A program made the translations under genes and the position numbers. The notes beneath the pieces are model-generated. The model worked only from the letters and a program-made list of their open reading frames with translations. It made no database searches and had not been told where the DNA came from. From Porphyromonadaceae bacterium (lineage in GTDB: Bacteria; Bacteroidota; Bacteroidia; Bacteroidales; Dysgonomonadaceae): a stretch of DNA of 64,000 nucleotides. Positions 27,908 through 37,194 of the stretch are shown here, piece after piece. The DNA lies in contig JAJFTO010000004.1 in the NCBI GenBank assembly GCA_021372865.1, forward strand, positions 186,001 through 250,000, read 5' to 3'. Within the stretch, counting starts at the first letter, position 1. Each line of letters opens with the position of its first letter.

Positions 27908-27930
27908 CAAACAATCACCCCGATTGTTTG
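27908..27930. repeat. Inverted repeat between tdk and the small barrel gene
   Basis: CAAACAATC and GATTGTTTG are perfect 9-base arms around a 5-base loop. The site begins 31 bases past the tdk stop. It could be a weak tdk terminator or an operator for the next gene. Confidence 0.55.
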
Positions 27931-27961
27931 ATGGGAAACCAAAAAAGGTTTTCAGATACTT

Positions 27962-28531
27962 CTATTTTTGCAGGAAACACTTCCTGCAAAGAGGCTGATA
28001 TTCTTCTGTTTCGCCGAGCATGATCTGCTTGTCGTTTTTTACCAGCCTGTGTGAATAACTGGCCAGATTGCCACACTCCACACAGATGGCGTGTACTTTG
28101 GTAATGTCGTCGGCAATGGCGCACAATGCCGGTATCGGGCCGAAAGGATTTCGTTTGTAGTCCATGTCGAGCCCGGCCACGATCACCCGAACGCCCTGGT
28201 CGGCCAGTTGCTGACATACCTCCACCAGGCCGTCATCAAAAAATTGCGCTTCATCCACACCTACCACTTCTACCTGTGATGAGAGTAGCAGGATATTACT
28301 GGAGTGTTCCACCGGGGTAGAGAGAATTGTATTTTTGTCGTGTGAAACCACTTCATCGAGTGAGTAGCGTATGTCTATGGCCGGTTTGAAAATTTCAACG
28401 GTCTGTTTGCCAATCTTTGCACGGCGCAGACGGCGCAACAGTTCTTCAGTTTTTCCGGAGAACATGGAGCCACAGATTACTTCGATGCGGCCGGTGCGAT
28501 AGGTTTCATTGGGATAATGTTCGTTGTACAT
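27962..28531 (-). CDS. tdk: Thymidine kinase, type II
   Basis: The enzyme phosphorylates thymidine with ATP in the salvage pathway. The 189-residue protein has the P-loop GSMFSGKT at residues 21-28, the lasso-region motif DEAQFF, and two CxxC pairs (CVEC, CRKC) that bind structural zinc, as in type II kinases. It begins 54 bases after the mutS stop on the same strand, with no promoter between, so the two are probably co-transcribed. The 54 bases contain no stop in the shared mutS/tdk frame, but also no start codon. Confidence 0.96.
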   Translation of the reverse strand: MYNEHYPNETYRTGRIEVICGSMFSGKTEELLRRLRRAKIGKQTVEIFKPAIDIRYSLDEVVSHDKNTILSTPVEHSSNILLLSSQVEVVGVDEAQFFDDGLVEVCQQLADQGVRVIVAGLDMDYKRNPFGPIPALCAIADDITKVHAICVECGNLASYSHRLVKNDKQIMLGETEEYQPLCRKCFLQK

Positions 28532-28585
28532 CTTTTTGAGTCCGGCCTGCAGCAGGGCATCTTCGCCAACTGGATACCGTAGGTG

Positions 28586-31198
28586 TTATTTTCCTTTTAC
28601 TATTTTTTTTATCTCGTTCAGTTTATTCAGTGCATCCATGGGCGTCAGGTTGTTGATATCGATGTTGAGTATCTCATCGCGCACCTGGCTGAGGATGGGG
28701 TCGTCGAGCTGAAAGAAACTCAGCTGATAACCCTCTCGTTTTTCGATGAAGTCTTTTATGGGCTTCCTGATACCTTCTTTACGATTCGCCGATTCCATGG
28801 AGGCGAGGAGAGTATCGGCGCGTTTGGTGATGCTTTGCGGCATACCGGCCATCCGGGCTACATGAATACCAAAGCTGTGCTCACTGCCCCCTGGTGCCAG
28901 CTTTCGCAGAAAGATCACCTTGTTGTCTATCTCCTTCACCGACACGTTGTAATTTTTTATTCTTTTGAACGATTTCTCCATCTCGTTCAGTTCGTGATAG
29001 TGGGTGGCAAAGAGTGTTTTGGCCCGCGCTTTCGGATGTTCGTGAATATATTCCACAATGGCCCATGCAATGGAGATACCATCGTAGGTGCTGGTGCCCC
29101 TTCCCAGTTCATCGAAGAGGATCAGGCTGCGGTCCGACAGGTTGTTGAGAATGTTGGCCGCTTCGTTCATCTCCACCATAAAGGTGGATTCACCCTGTGA
29201 GATGTTGTCGGAAGCGCCCACGCGGGTAAAGATTTTATCTACCAGTCCGATTCTGGTAGATTCTGCCGGGACAAAGGAACCTATCTGCGCCATCAGTGTG
29301 ATAAGGGCTGTCTGCCTGAGCAGAGCCGATTTGCCGGCCATGTTGGGCCCGGTGATGATCATGATCTGTTGTGTGTTGTTGTCCAGATAGACGTCGTTCG
29401 CGATAAAAGGCTGATCGGGTGGCAACTGGCGTTCAATGACGGGATGGCGGCCATTTTTTATGTCGATTGCGTCTGAATCGTTGACCTCCGGGCGGATGTA
29501 ATTATTCTGTCGGGCCACGTTCGCGAAAGAAAGCAGACAGTCGGCCCGGGCAATAACGGAGGCATTTATCTGGATGGCAGGAATATAATCCTTCAGGCTT
29601 TCCACAAGTGCACCATAGATTTGATCTTCCAGTGTCACGATTTTTTCTTCTGCCCCCAGGATTTTCTCTTCGTACGTTTTCAGCTCCTCAGTGATATAGC
29701 GTTCGGCGCTTACCAGTGTCTGTTTCCGCATCCACTCGGGGGGAACCTTATCCTTGTGCGTGTTGCGCACTTCAATATAATAGCCGAATACATTATTGTA
29801 GGCCACCTTCAGTGATGGGATTCCCGTCTTTTCGCTTTCACGCTGCTGCAATTGTATCAGGTAGTCTTTCCCGGAGTAGGCAATCCGGCGTAGTTCGTCC
29901 AGTTCTGCGTTGACCTGATTGCAGATGTATCCACCCTTGCCGGTCAGTGCCGGCGGATCAGGGATGATCTCTCTTGCAATGCGGTCGCGGATATCGGAGC
30001 AGGGGCTCAGTTTCCCGCCCATCTCCTGCAGACTGTGATTCCCTGAAGCAAGAAACGCTTCTCTGATCGGTTCTAATGCCGTGAGTGCCACTTTCAACTG
30101 CACTACCTCTCGTGGAGTAATCCTGCCCACAGCCGCTTTGGAGATGATCCGTTCCAAATCGCCGATAAGCTGCAATTGCTGCTCGAGCAGTTTTTTCAAT
30201 TCCGGCTCACGGAAAAAATCCTCCACTACGTTGAGCCGGTCCTCAATAGGTTTGGTGTCTTTCAGCGGAAAGACTATCCAGCGGCGCAGCAGGCGCGATC
30301 CCATGGGAGAGATTGTTTTATCCAGAATATCGAGGAGTGTTTTTCCCCCTTCATTCATGGTGGAAATAAGCTCCAGGCTGCGTACCGTGAACTTGTCGAG
30401 CCTTACGAAACGCTCTTCTTCAATGCGTTTGAGCGAGACAATGTGAGCCGTATTGTAGTGTTGAGTGATGTCGAGGTAATGTAATATTGCCCCCGAGGCG
30501 ATGATTCCCAGCGGCAGGTTTTCCACGCCGAAACCTTTCAGGCCGGAAGTTTGAAAGTGGGACAGAAGCTTGTCGTGCGCGGCATCGTCGGTAAAGATCC
30601 AGTCATCCAGCTCCGAAAGGAGCCAGCCGTTGCCAAAAGCTTCTTCCAGCTTTTTCCGGTTGCCCCTTTCCACGAGCAGTTCTTTCGGGGAGAAGTTGGC
30701 GAGCAGTTTGTCAATATCATCCTTGTTGCCTTCGGACGTAAGAAACTCACCAGTAGAGATATCGAGAAAGGAAATGCCGTACTGGTTGTTTCCGGCGATG
30801 TGCAGGGCACAGAGAAAATTGTTTTCCTTGTGGTTCAGTACCGTGTCATTAAAAGAGACACCCGGGGTCACCAGTTCGGTAATCCCTCTTTTTACCAGTT
30901 TTTTTGTTAGCTTTGGATCCTCCAGCTGGTCACAGATTGCCACCCGTTTTCCGGCACGGACCAGTTTGGGAAGGTAGGTATCGAGTGCATGGTGCGGAAA
31001 ACCGGCCAGTTCTACAAATTGTGCCGCTCCATTTGCCCGTCGTGTCAGGGTGATTCCCAATATCTCGGAGGCCACAATGGCATCAGCCGAAAAAGTTTCA
31101 TAAAAATCTCCCACACGAAACAGCAGGATGGCATCGGGATGTTTTTTCTTTATCTCGATATACTGTTTCATCATTGGTGTTTCTACAATTTTTTCCAC
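28586..31198 (-). CDS. mutS: DNA mismatch repair protein MutS
   Basis: MutS recognises base mismatches and small loops and starts mismatch repair. The 870-residue protein is full length. The mismatch-reading Phe-x-Glu motif is in VGDFYETF near the N-terminus. The P-loop GPNMAGKS is at residues 617-624, followed by the Walker B region ([16 protein letters not shown]) and ATHYHEL. The start is GTG at 31198 with a clear AAAGGAG ribosome-binding site 5 bases upstream, unusual in this window. The conserved TPMMKQ element 8 codons in supports it over the ATG at 31174. A truncated sirtuin gene lies 84 bases upstream. Confidence 0.97.
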   Translation of the reverse strand: MEKIVETPMMKQYIEIKKKHPDAILLFRVGDFYETFSADAIVASEILGITLTRRANGAAQFVELAGFPHHALDTYLPKLVRAGKRVAICDQLEDPKLTKKLVKRGITELVTPGVSFNDTVLNHKENNFLCALHIAGNNQYGISFLDISTGEFLTSEGNKDDIDKLLANFSPKELLVERGNRKKLEEAFGNGWLLSELDDWIFTDDAAHDKLLSHFQTSGLKGFGVENLPLGIIASGAILHYLDITQHYNTAHIVSLKRIEEERFVRLDKFTVRSLELISTMNEGGKTLLDILDKTISPMGSRLLRRWIVFPLKDTKPIEDRLNVVEDFFREPELKKLLEQQLQLIGDLERIISKAAVGRITPREVVQLKVALTALEPIREAFLASGNHSLQEMGGKLSPCSDIRDRIAREIIPDPPALTGKGGYICNQVNAELDELRRIAYSGKDYLIQLQQRESEKTGIPSLKVAYNNVFGYYIEVRNTHKDKVPPEWMRKQTLVSAERYITEELKTYEEKILGAEEKIVTLEDQIYGALVESLKDYIPAIQINASVIARADCLLSFANVARQNNYIRPEVNDSDAIDIKNGRHPVIERQLPPDQPFIANDVYLDNNTQQIMIITGPNMAGKSALLRQTALITLMAQIGSFVPAESTRIGLVDKIFTRVGASDNISQGESTFMVEMNEAANILNNLSDRSLILFDELGRGTSTYDGISIAWAIVEYIHEHPKARAKTLFATHYHELNEMEKSFKRIKNYNVSVKEIDNKVIFLRKLAPGGSEHSFGIHVARMAGMPQSITKRADTLLASMESANRKEGIRKPIKDFIEKREGYQLSFFQLDDPILSQVRDEILNIDINNLTPMDALNKLNEIKKIVKGK

Positions 31199-31282
31199 GG
31201 GTCTCCTTTCTTTGTTTGTAATGATAGAGCGAAATTACAAAAAAAAACAGCAGCATCACCATTTTTTGAATACGATAGTTGG

Positions 31283-31663
31283 TCAATGATTGAGAAGATA
31301 GATATGGTATCGCGGGGTGCACTTGGAGCGTGCCTTCATCAATTCCCCGTGGAGGTGAAGCACCTTGCTACTTCCTGCCTGTTCATGGAGGTTGTCGATG
31401 TTCTGGGTGATGATGTGAACATCGAAATCTTTCTCCATCCCGGCAAGACCCAGGTGTCCTGCATTGGGTTTTGTCTGCAACAATTCTCTGCGACGCATGT
31501 TATAGAAGTTCAGCACCAGTTCCGGGTCCGCTTCAAACCCTTCGGGCGTCGCTACCTGTTCTACCGGATACTGTTCCCACAATCCGCCGGAATCCCGGAA
31601 AGTAGCAATGCCGCTTTCGGCACTCATCCCTGCTCCTGTTAATACGACCAGTTTTTTCTTCAT
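31283..31663 (-). pseudogene. cobB: Truncated NAD-dependent protein deacylase (sirtuin, CobB type)
   Basis: The 126-residue product matches the first half of a sirtuin: NAD-binding [15 protein letters not shown], then [12 protein letters not shown] and the catalytic HLHGEL. After that the sequence turns unrelated ([13 protein letters not shown]) and stops. Complete sirtuins run to about 235 residues and need the missing half for zinc and NAD binding (including the GTS element). Nothing resembling the rest occurs before mutS, so I infer a 3' deletion rather than a single frameshift. A promoter box and signal-free N-terminus remain. The product is most likely inactive. Confidence 0.85.
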
Positions 31664-31691
31664 CTGTGCCTCTTATTTCGTTTATATCAGA

Positions 31692-31699
31692 CAAATATA
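31692..31699 (-). promoter_or_regulatory. Predicted promoter of the truncated sirtuin (and mutS), -7 box
   Basis: On the minus strand this reads TATATTTG, matching TAnnTTTG, 29 bases before the sirtuin start. It may now serve mutS and tdk. No clear -33 element. Confidence 0.45.
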
Positions 31700-31742
31700 G
31701 TTTTTTATTGACGGAAGTCGAAGTTATTTCATATTAAAATCG

Positions 31743-31750
31743 TACTTTTG
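31743..31750 (+). promoter_or_regulatory. Predicted promoter of the first FKBP gene, -7 box
   Basis: TACTTTTG matches TAnnTTTG and lies 27 bases before the start codon. No TTG is found at the usual -33 distance. Confidence 0.45.
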
Positions 31751-31777
31751 TCTCCAAATTAAAAAAGAAGAGAGTGA

Positions 31778-32362
31778 ATGGATAAATTAAGTTACGCGTT
31801 AGGAATGAGCATGGCCTCAAATCTAATGAACTCAGGGTTGCGACAACTGGATGTGAAATCTTTCGTGGAAGCCTTTACATGTACAATGAACAACACGAAC
31901 CCCTCTATGAGTCCTCAGGAAGCAAATCGTGTGATACAGGATTATTTCAGTAAACAACAGGATGAAATGTTCGCTAAGAATCTGGAAGCAGGCAAGGCTT
32001 TTCTTGAAGAAAATCGCAAGAAGGAGAGTGTAGTATCCCTTCCCAGCGGGTTGCAGTATGAAATTTTGGCTGAAGGTAGTGGTGCAAAGCCCAAAGCTAC
32101 CGACAAAGTAAGATGCCACTATCACGGCACATTGCTCGATGGTACCGTTTTCGACAGCTCGGTAGATCGCGGACAACCTGCAGTATTCGGCGTGAATCAG
32201 GTCATTAAAGGATGGGTAGAAGCATTGCAGTTGATGTCGGTAGGATCAAAATGGAGATTGTATATTCCATCGGAACTGGCCTATGGAGAACAGGGCGCAG
32301 GCGGTTCCATTGAACCCAATGTTACCCTCATCTTCGATGTGGAGCTTCTGGGAATCGTTTAA
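31778..32362 (+). CDS. FKBP-type peptidyl-prolyl isomerase without signal peptide
   Basis: This 194-residue FklB/Mip-like protein has a helical dimerisation region (residues 1-85) and a C-terminal FKBP domain (VRCHYHGTLLDGTVFDSS, VIKGWVEAL, SELAYGEQGAG, LIFDVELLGI). It catalyses cis-trans isomerisation of prolyl bonds. No signal peptide is seen, so it should be cytoplasmic. The next gene is a close paralogue with a lipoprotein signal; the FKBP domains share long blocks, suggesting tandem duplication followed by relocation of one copy. The gap between them is 73 bases. Confidence 0.95.
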   Translation: MDKLSYALGMSMASNLMNSGLRQLDVKSFVEAFTCTMNNTNPSMSPQEANRVIQDYFSKQQDEMFAKNLEAGKAFLEENRKKESVVSLPSGLQYEILAEGSGAKPKATDKVRCHYHGTLLDGTVFDSSVDRGQPAVFGVNQVIKGWVEALQLMSVGSKWRLYIPSELAYGEQGAGGSIEPNVTLIFDVELLGIV

Positions 32363-32435
32363 TCTTTCCATCCTTTATTAAAATGTGATAACAAAGAAAA
32401 TTTTTAATTGATAAGTGATTTTAATTTAAAGAAAA

Positions 32436-33449
32436 ATGAAAAAAACAATTTTGACTACTTTCGGTGTCGTGGCCATTTTGGTCATCACAATGGTTTCCTG
32501 CGGTGGAGCTTCCACACCCAAGACATCCCTGAAAAACTCAGTGGACAGTATTTCCTACGCCTACGGTGTAAGTATGGCCGATCAGGGGCTGGTGCAGTTT
32601 CTGGAACAATCAGGAGTATTGGTTAGCGCTTCCTCCATTGAGTACGAATATCAGACAAAGATGGCCACTGCCGATTCCACACAGAAAGCAGTGCTGGAGA
32701 AAGAGCTGGCAGCAAAGATTGATTCGGTGAACAAAATCAATGCACCCAAACTCAACGATTTCATTAAAGGGTTGACTGAAGGAATGAATCAAAAGGAGAA
32801 GTCGGCCTACGCAAACGGACTGAGCATTGGTGTTCAGTTTTCACAGCAGATGCTTCCTCAGTTCAACACCATGCTTTTTGGTACAGACTCCACCAAAAAA
32901 GTGAACAACGATCAGATTTTGGCCGGCCTTATTTCAGTATTGAAGAACCAGAAACTTGCCATAGACAAAGTGCAGGCAAACGGACTGATCCAGACAGAAG
33001 TGGAAAAAGCTCAGGCTGCAGAAACAGCCCGTCAGGAAGAAAATTTAAAAATCCAGTATAAAGACAGCATTGCTGCAGGTGATGCCTATATGGCTGAAAA
33101 TGCAAAAAGAGCAGGAGTAGTCACCCTTCCCAGTGGTCTGCAGTATGAGATCCTGCGTGCTGGAAATGGAGCTATTCCTACCGATACCGACAAGGTAAAA
33201 GTACATTATCACGGTACATTAATCAATGGTACTGTATTTGACAGCAGTGTTCAAAGAGGCGAACCTGCATCCTTTGGTGTCACCCAGGTTATTCCGGGAT
33301 GGACAGAAGCACTGAAGCTGATGCCCGTGGGCTCAAAATGGAAACTCTATGTTCCTTACAACCTCGCTTACGGTTCTGCCGACAGAGGTACCATCAAGCC
33401 TTTCTCCAATCTTATTTTCGAAATAGAATTGCTAGGAATCGAGAAGTAA
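32436..33449 (+). CDS. FKBP-type peptidyl-prolyl isomerase, lipoprotein
   Basis: This 337-residue protein has a lipoprotein signal peptide ending in TMVSC (Cys22), so it should be anchored in the envelope facing the periplasm. A longer helical N-terminal FKBP_N region (residues about 35-215) precedes the FKBP domain (VKVHYHGTLINGTVFDSS, VIPGWTEAL, NLAYGSADRG, LIFEIELLGIEK). It probably aids folding of exported proteins. It is paralogous to the preceding cytoplasmic gene. A strong terminator follows about 30 bases later. Confidence 0.95.
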   Translation: MKKTILTTFGVVAILVITMVSCGGASTPKTSLKNSVDSISYAYGVSMADQGLVQFLEQSGVLVSASSIEYEYQTKMATADSTQKAVLEKELAAKIDSVNKINAPKLNDFIKGLTEGMNQKEKSAYANGLSIGVQFSQQMLPQFNTMLFGTDSTKKVNNDQILAGLISVLKNQKLAIDKVQANGLIQTEVEKAQAAETARQEENLKIQYKDSIAAGDAYMAENAKRAGVVTLPSGLQYEILRAGNGAIPTDTDKVKVHYHGTLINGTVFDSSVQRGEPASFGVTQVIPGWTEALKLMPVGSKWKLYVPYNLAYGSADRGTIKPFSNLIFEIELLGIEK

Positions 33450-33479
33450 CTTGATATCAAACATATTATTTAAATAAAG

Positions 33480-33510
33480 GGGATGGCCGGGAGTCGGCCG
33501 TCCCTTTTTT
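33480..33510 (+). terminator. Intrinsic terminator after the FKBP genes
   Basis: A 10-base stem (GGGATGGCCG with CGGCCGTCCC, one G-T pair) closes on a 5-base loop and is followed by six T. Confidence 0.9.
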
Positions 33511-33991
33511 GTGGCCAAAATTTTTAATTTTCTACTTTCCTATATAGCGTGACTATTTTTCATCGATTTCATCGATTTGGTGTTAAAAAGGAGAGAAAGT
33601 GGAATCAAAAAGTTGCAAAATGTTTTTTGAAGTGTTATATTTGCGGTTTGTTTTGAAGAAAGATTGTTTGGGTTTTATCATTTGTTAAAATTTAAAGGTT
33701 TAAGTGTCTATAATCTTTGCAGATTTGAAAATAATTAAGTTGAAATGAAAATAATAAGGATTTAATTAGTACAATCTGGCGTTTTTTTGAAAAAAAGAAT
33801 GCAAAAAAAAAGGAATTTAAAATAATTGGTATATATTTGCGAATTGGAATATTTCTATATAAATGTTAATTGATATTTAGCAGCAAAGGATATCCGATTT
33901 ATTTTTAAATTCAATTTTGAGGCAACCATATAACCAAGAATTTAACTTATAGATATTTAATAATGAAGTGATTAATTAAAAAGTAGAGTTT
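33511..33991. other. Long A+T-rich non-coding region before the susC-like gene
   Basis: About 480 bases without a gene. It holds one good promoter (33613-33643) and a second -7-like TATATTTG at 33832-33839 without a matching -33 element. From the first promoter the leader would be about 340 bases, long enough for regulation at the RNA level. I see no clear RNA structure, operator repeat or small reading frame. Confidence 0.6.
33613..33643 (+). promoter_or_regulatory. Predicted promoter of the SusC/SusD locus
   Basis: TTG at 33613-33615, 20 bases, then TATATTTG at 33636-33643. Box sequences and spacing both match the Bacteroidetes consensus. Confidence 0.65.
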
Positions 33992-36900
33992 ATGAAAAGA
34001 AAACTAATGATGTTTTTGGCCCTGTTCTTTATGGGAATAGGGATTATAACTGCTCAGACCCAGGTGCGGGGTACCGTGGTGGACGATGCAGGTGAACCTG
34101 TGATTGGAGCCACCATTCAGGTAAAAGGCACTTCTCAGGGTACTGTAACCGATATTGATGGTCTTTTTACCCTTTCGGTACCTTCGAACTCAACACTTGT
34201 AATATCCTATGTTGGGATGGAAACAAAAGAGGTGACTGCAACTTCAAACATGAGAGTTGTGCTTGCAGGAGATACAAAATTGTTGCAGGAAGTTGTTGTA
34301 GTTGGTGCTATGGGTATTGCCAGACCTCCGAGATCTGTAGGATTTGGACAAACAGTCGTAAATCCGGATGAAGCAATTCAAAAAGCTGAGCCTGATTTGT
34401 TTCGTTCACTGGATGGTAAAATACCAGGTGTTCAAATTAGTGGATCGTCAGCTGTTGCCGGAAGTGCAACGAAAGTGTTAATAAGGGGTAACTCATCATT
34501 TCTTGGTAATAATGACCCATTATATGTTGTGGATGGAGTTCCTTATAGCAATACTGAAGTAACAACTGGAGATAGATTGGTGACTGCTGGTGCGTACGGT
34601 ACTGGAATCTCCACACTTGACCCTAATGATATTGAGAGTATGGATATATTAAAAGGGGCTGCAGCTGCTGCACTATACGGAAGTAGGGCAGCAAATGGTG
34701 TAGTTCTTATTACGACGAAAGCGGGCAGTAAGAAGCAAAGACCTTCACAAAAGAAATTTGAGGTTACAGTTACTTCTTCGTATACTACAGAAAAGATTGC
34801 GTCATTACCTGAGTATCAAAACTTGTACGGACAGGGCAGCAATTTCCTGTATTCCAATGCTAACGGTTCTTGGGGCCCTGCATTCGGAACTCCAGGAATG
34901 GAAACGATCCCAACTTGGGCAAACTATTTGACCGCTTATCCTGATATGGGTGCTACCCAGCCTTACCAAGCATATCCTAACAATGTGAGTGGGTTATTCA
35001 GAACAGGAGGCATTCTTGATAACTCTGTCAATATTATGAGTTATAATGACAAAGGAAATTATAGCGCCACAGTGTCACGGTTGGATCAGGATGGTTATAT
35101 ACCTCACTCGCAATTTGAACGAAGTTCATTCAGCGTAGGAGGAAATCAAAAACTAGATAACGGGCTTGTTATTGGTGGTACGCTGTCTTATTCAAGATCT
35201 TTGCAAAACGGACCTTTCTTCGGCGCAGGTAATTATGGCGGCTCCGTTAGTTCTTTTGCTCGTACATTGCTTATGCCTCGAAATATTGATGCAGTGGGAT
35301 TGCCATATGAAACACCAAGTGGCAGTAATTTATTCCCATTTAGCAGTACGACTGTAGATAACCCCCTTTGGTCTTGGAAATACAATACAATCAACACAGT
35401 AATGGATCGTACAGTGACGACGATGAATGCATCCTATGATTTTACTGACTGGTTGTCAGCGTCATATCAGTTTGGATGGAACCAGTATGAAATGGATCGT
35501 AAGCAAGTAATAAATATTGGATCTGTTGGCCCTGAAAATTTTGAAGGTTTGGGTCAAATCAACAATGACAATTATACAACCCAAGAATTGGAATCCAATT
35601 TTAATATGACTTTCAAACACGATTTCGAAAATGATATTAATCTTCGTTTCACAGTTGGGCATAATGTAAATCAAAGGCAATCATTACGCGCCGGATCAAC
35701 TGGTAATAAGATGATATTTAAGGGTATTTACAATGTCGATAATAGCCAAGAACAAACTGCTTTCGAGAGCCAGTCCAAAAGAAGATTGTGGGCAATTTAT
35801 GCTGATGCTCTTTTGGGTTATAAAGATTACGCATTTTTGAATCTTACCTTACGTAATGATCACTCATCTACTTTACCAGTAAAACATCAGAGCTACTATT
35901 ATCCTGCTATGTCGGGTTCATTTGTATTTAGTGATGCATTTGAGATCAATCAGGATATTTTGAGTTTTGGTAAAATACGAGCTGGTTGGGGTCGAGTTGG
36001 TAATGATGCAGGTCCATATTATGTGAATGGTACTTATCTTTCGGATACACCTTTTGCAGGGCAGCCAATCATGTTACTTCCAACAACATCTTATGATCCG
36101 GAATTAAAACCCGAATTTACGACTGAGTTTGAGGCTGGTACAGAGTTGCAGTTTTTTAATGGACGAACAGGAATCGATTTTACCTGGTATAACAGATCAA
36201 CCACCAATCAAATTGCTCCTTTAAGTTTACCTGCATCTACCGGATCCAGAACTTACTACACTAACTTTGGTGAGCTGAATAACAAAGGTGTGGAAATTGG
36301 TCTTACTTTAGTTCCGGTCGATTTAAGAAATTCGCTTAAGTGGCATATCTATGGAACCTTTACAAAGAATATAAGTAAGGTTGTTTCATTGATTGAAGGT
36401 ATCGACCAGATTACACTCTCTACAGGATCTACTTCCGAGCCACAACCCACTCTTAAACCTGGATTACCTTACGGTTTTTTACGTGGTTCTGTTATAGCTC
36501 GTGATGCGGATGGTACACCATTGATCAACCCAAATACAGGTACCTTCATGGAAGCTCCTGAGCTCGGTGACTTGGGAGATCCATATCCGGATTTTAAAAC
36601 TGCAATTACCAATACATTCTCCTACAATGGTTTATCATTAAGCATGATGTTTGACGCTAGAGTAGGAGGTATTCTGATTTCAGGGCCTGCATCGGATATG
36701 ATGGGACGTGGTGTAACCAAAGATACAGAAGATCGTTTAGGTACCAGAATCCTTTATGGAATACTTGCAGATCCTAATACTCATGAACCGATCCTCGATA
36801 AAAGTGGAAAAAGAATATACAACAATATTCAACTAGGCGAGAATGATTTATGGTTTTCTTCTGCCAGTACATCTCCTACATTTGCCATGAATAGTGTTGC

Positions 36901-37174
36901 TGAATTTCAAGCATTTGATGCAACCGTATTTAGGTTGAGTGAGATTAGTCTGGGATATGATCTCCCCAAAACATTGCTCAGAAACACTTTTATTGGATCT
37001 GTCAATCTTTCTGTGATTGCCAGAAACTTATGGTACTTTGCTCCAGGATTCCCAAAATATACCAATTATGATCCGGGTTCAAACGCATTCGGTAGTGGAA
37101 ACGTACAGGGTATTGACCGTGAAAGTGCGCCTACTACAAGGAGAATTGGATTTAATGTTAGATTGACATTCTAA
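33992..37174 (+). CDS. SusC/RagA-family TonB-linked outer-membrane transporter
   Basis: This 1060-residue protein is the outer-membrane pore of a SusCD pair, importing oligosaccharides or peptides with TonB energy. A signal peptide (MMFLALFFMGIGIITAQ) is followed by a carboxypeptidase-D-like domain (VRGTVVDDAGEPVIGATIQVKG), a TonB-box-like stretch (LQEVVVVGAMG), a plug domain (VLIRGNSSFLGNNDPLYVVDG) and a barrel ending in phenylalanine (RIGFNVRLTF). The SusD-like gene follows after 20 bases. No glycoside hydrolase or protease is adjacent, so the substrate is unknown. The region is visibly more A+T-rich than its flanks, suggesting acquisition by transfer. Confidence 0.96.
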   Translation: MKRKLMMFLALFFMGIGIITAQTQVRGTVVDDAGEPVIGATIQVKGTSQGTVTDIDGLFTLSVPSNSTLVISYVGMETKEVTATSNMRVVLAGDTKLLQEVVVVGAMGIARPPRSVGFGQTVVNPDEAIQKAEPDLFRSLDGKIPGVQISGSSAVAGSATKVLIRGNSSFLGNNDPLYVVDGVPYSNTEVTTGDRLVTAGAYGTGISTLDPNDIESMDILKGAAAAALYGSRAANGVVLITTKAGSKKQRPSQKKFEVTVTSSYTTEKIASLPEYQNLYGQGSNFLYSNANGSWGPAFGTPGMETIPTWANYLTAYPDMGATQPYQAYPNNVSGLFRTGGILDNSVNIMSYNDKGNYSATVSRLDQDGYIPHSQFERSSFSVGGNQKLDNGLVIGGTLSYSRSLQNGPFFGAGNYGGSVSSFARTLLMPRNIDAVGLPYETPSGSNLFPFSSTTVDNPLWSWKYNTINTVMDRTVTTMNASYDFTDWLSASYQFGWNQYEMDRKQVINIGSVGPENFEGLGQINNDNYTTQELESNFNMTFKHDFENDINLRFTVGHNVNQRQSLRAGSTGNKMIFKGIYNVDNSQEQTAFESQSKRRLWAIYADALLGYKDYAFLNLTLRNDHSSTLPVKHQSYYYPAMSGSFVFSDAFEINQDILSFGKIRAGWGRVGNDAGPYYVNGTYLSDTPFAGQPIMLLPTTSYDPELKPEFTTEFEAGTELQFFNGRTGIDFTWYNRSTTNQIAPLSLPASTGSRTYYTNFGELNNKGVEIGLTLVPVDLRNSLKWHIYGTFTKNISKVVSLIEGIDQITLSTGSTSEPQPTLKPGLPYGFLRGSVIARDADGTPLINPNTGTFMEAPELGDLGDPYPDFKTAITNTFSYNGLSLSMMFDARVGGILISGPASDMMGRGVTKDTEDRLGTRILYGILADPNTHEPILDKSGKRIYNNIQLGENDLWFSSASTSPTFAMNSVAEFQAFDATVFRLSEISLGYDLPKTLLRNTFIGSVNLSVIARNLWYFAPGFPKYTNYDPGSNAFGSGNVQGIDRESAPTTRRIGFNVRLTF

Positions 37175-37194
37175 TAAAGAGAATAATTACATTT

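Noticed and set aside
33832..33839. Second TATATTTG box as the main susC promoter
   Set aside because: It has no TTG at the right distance, while the box at 33636 has a complete match. It may still be a minor start.
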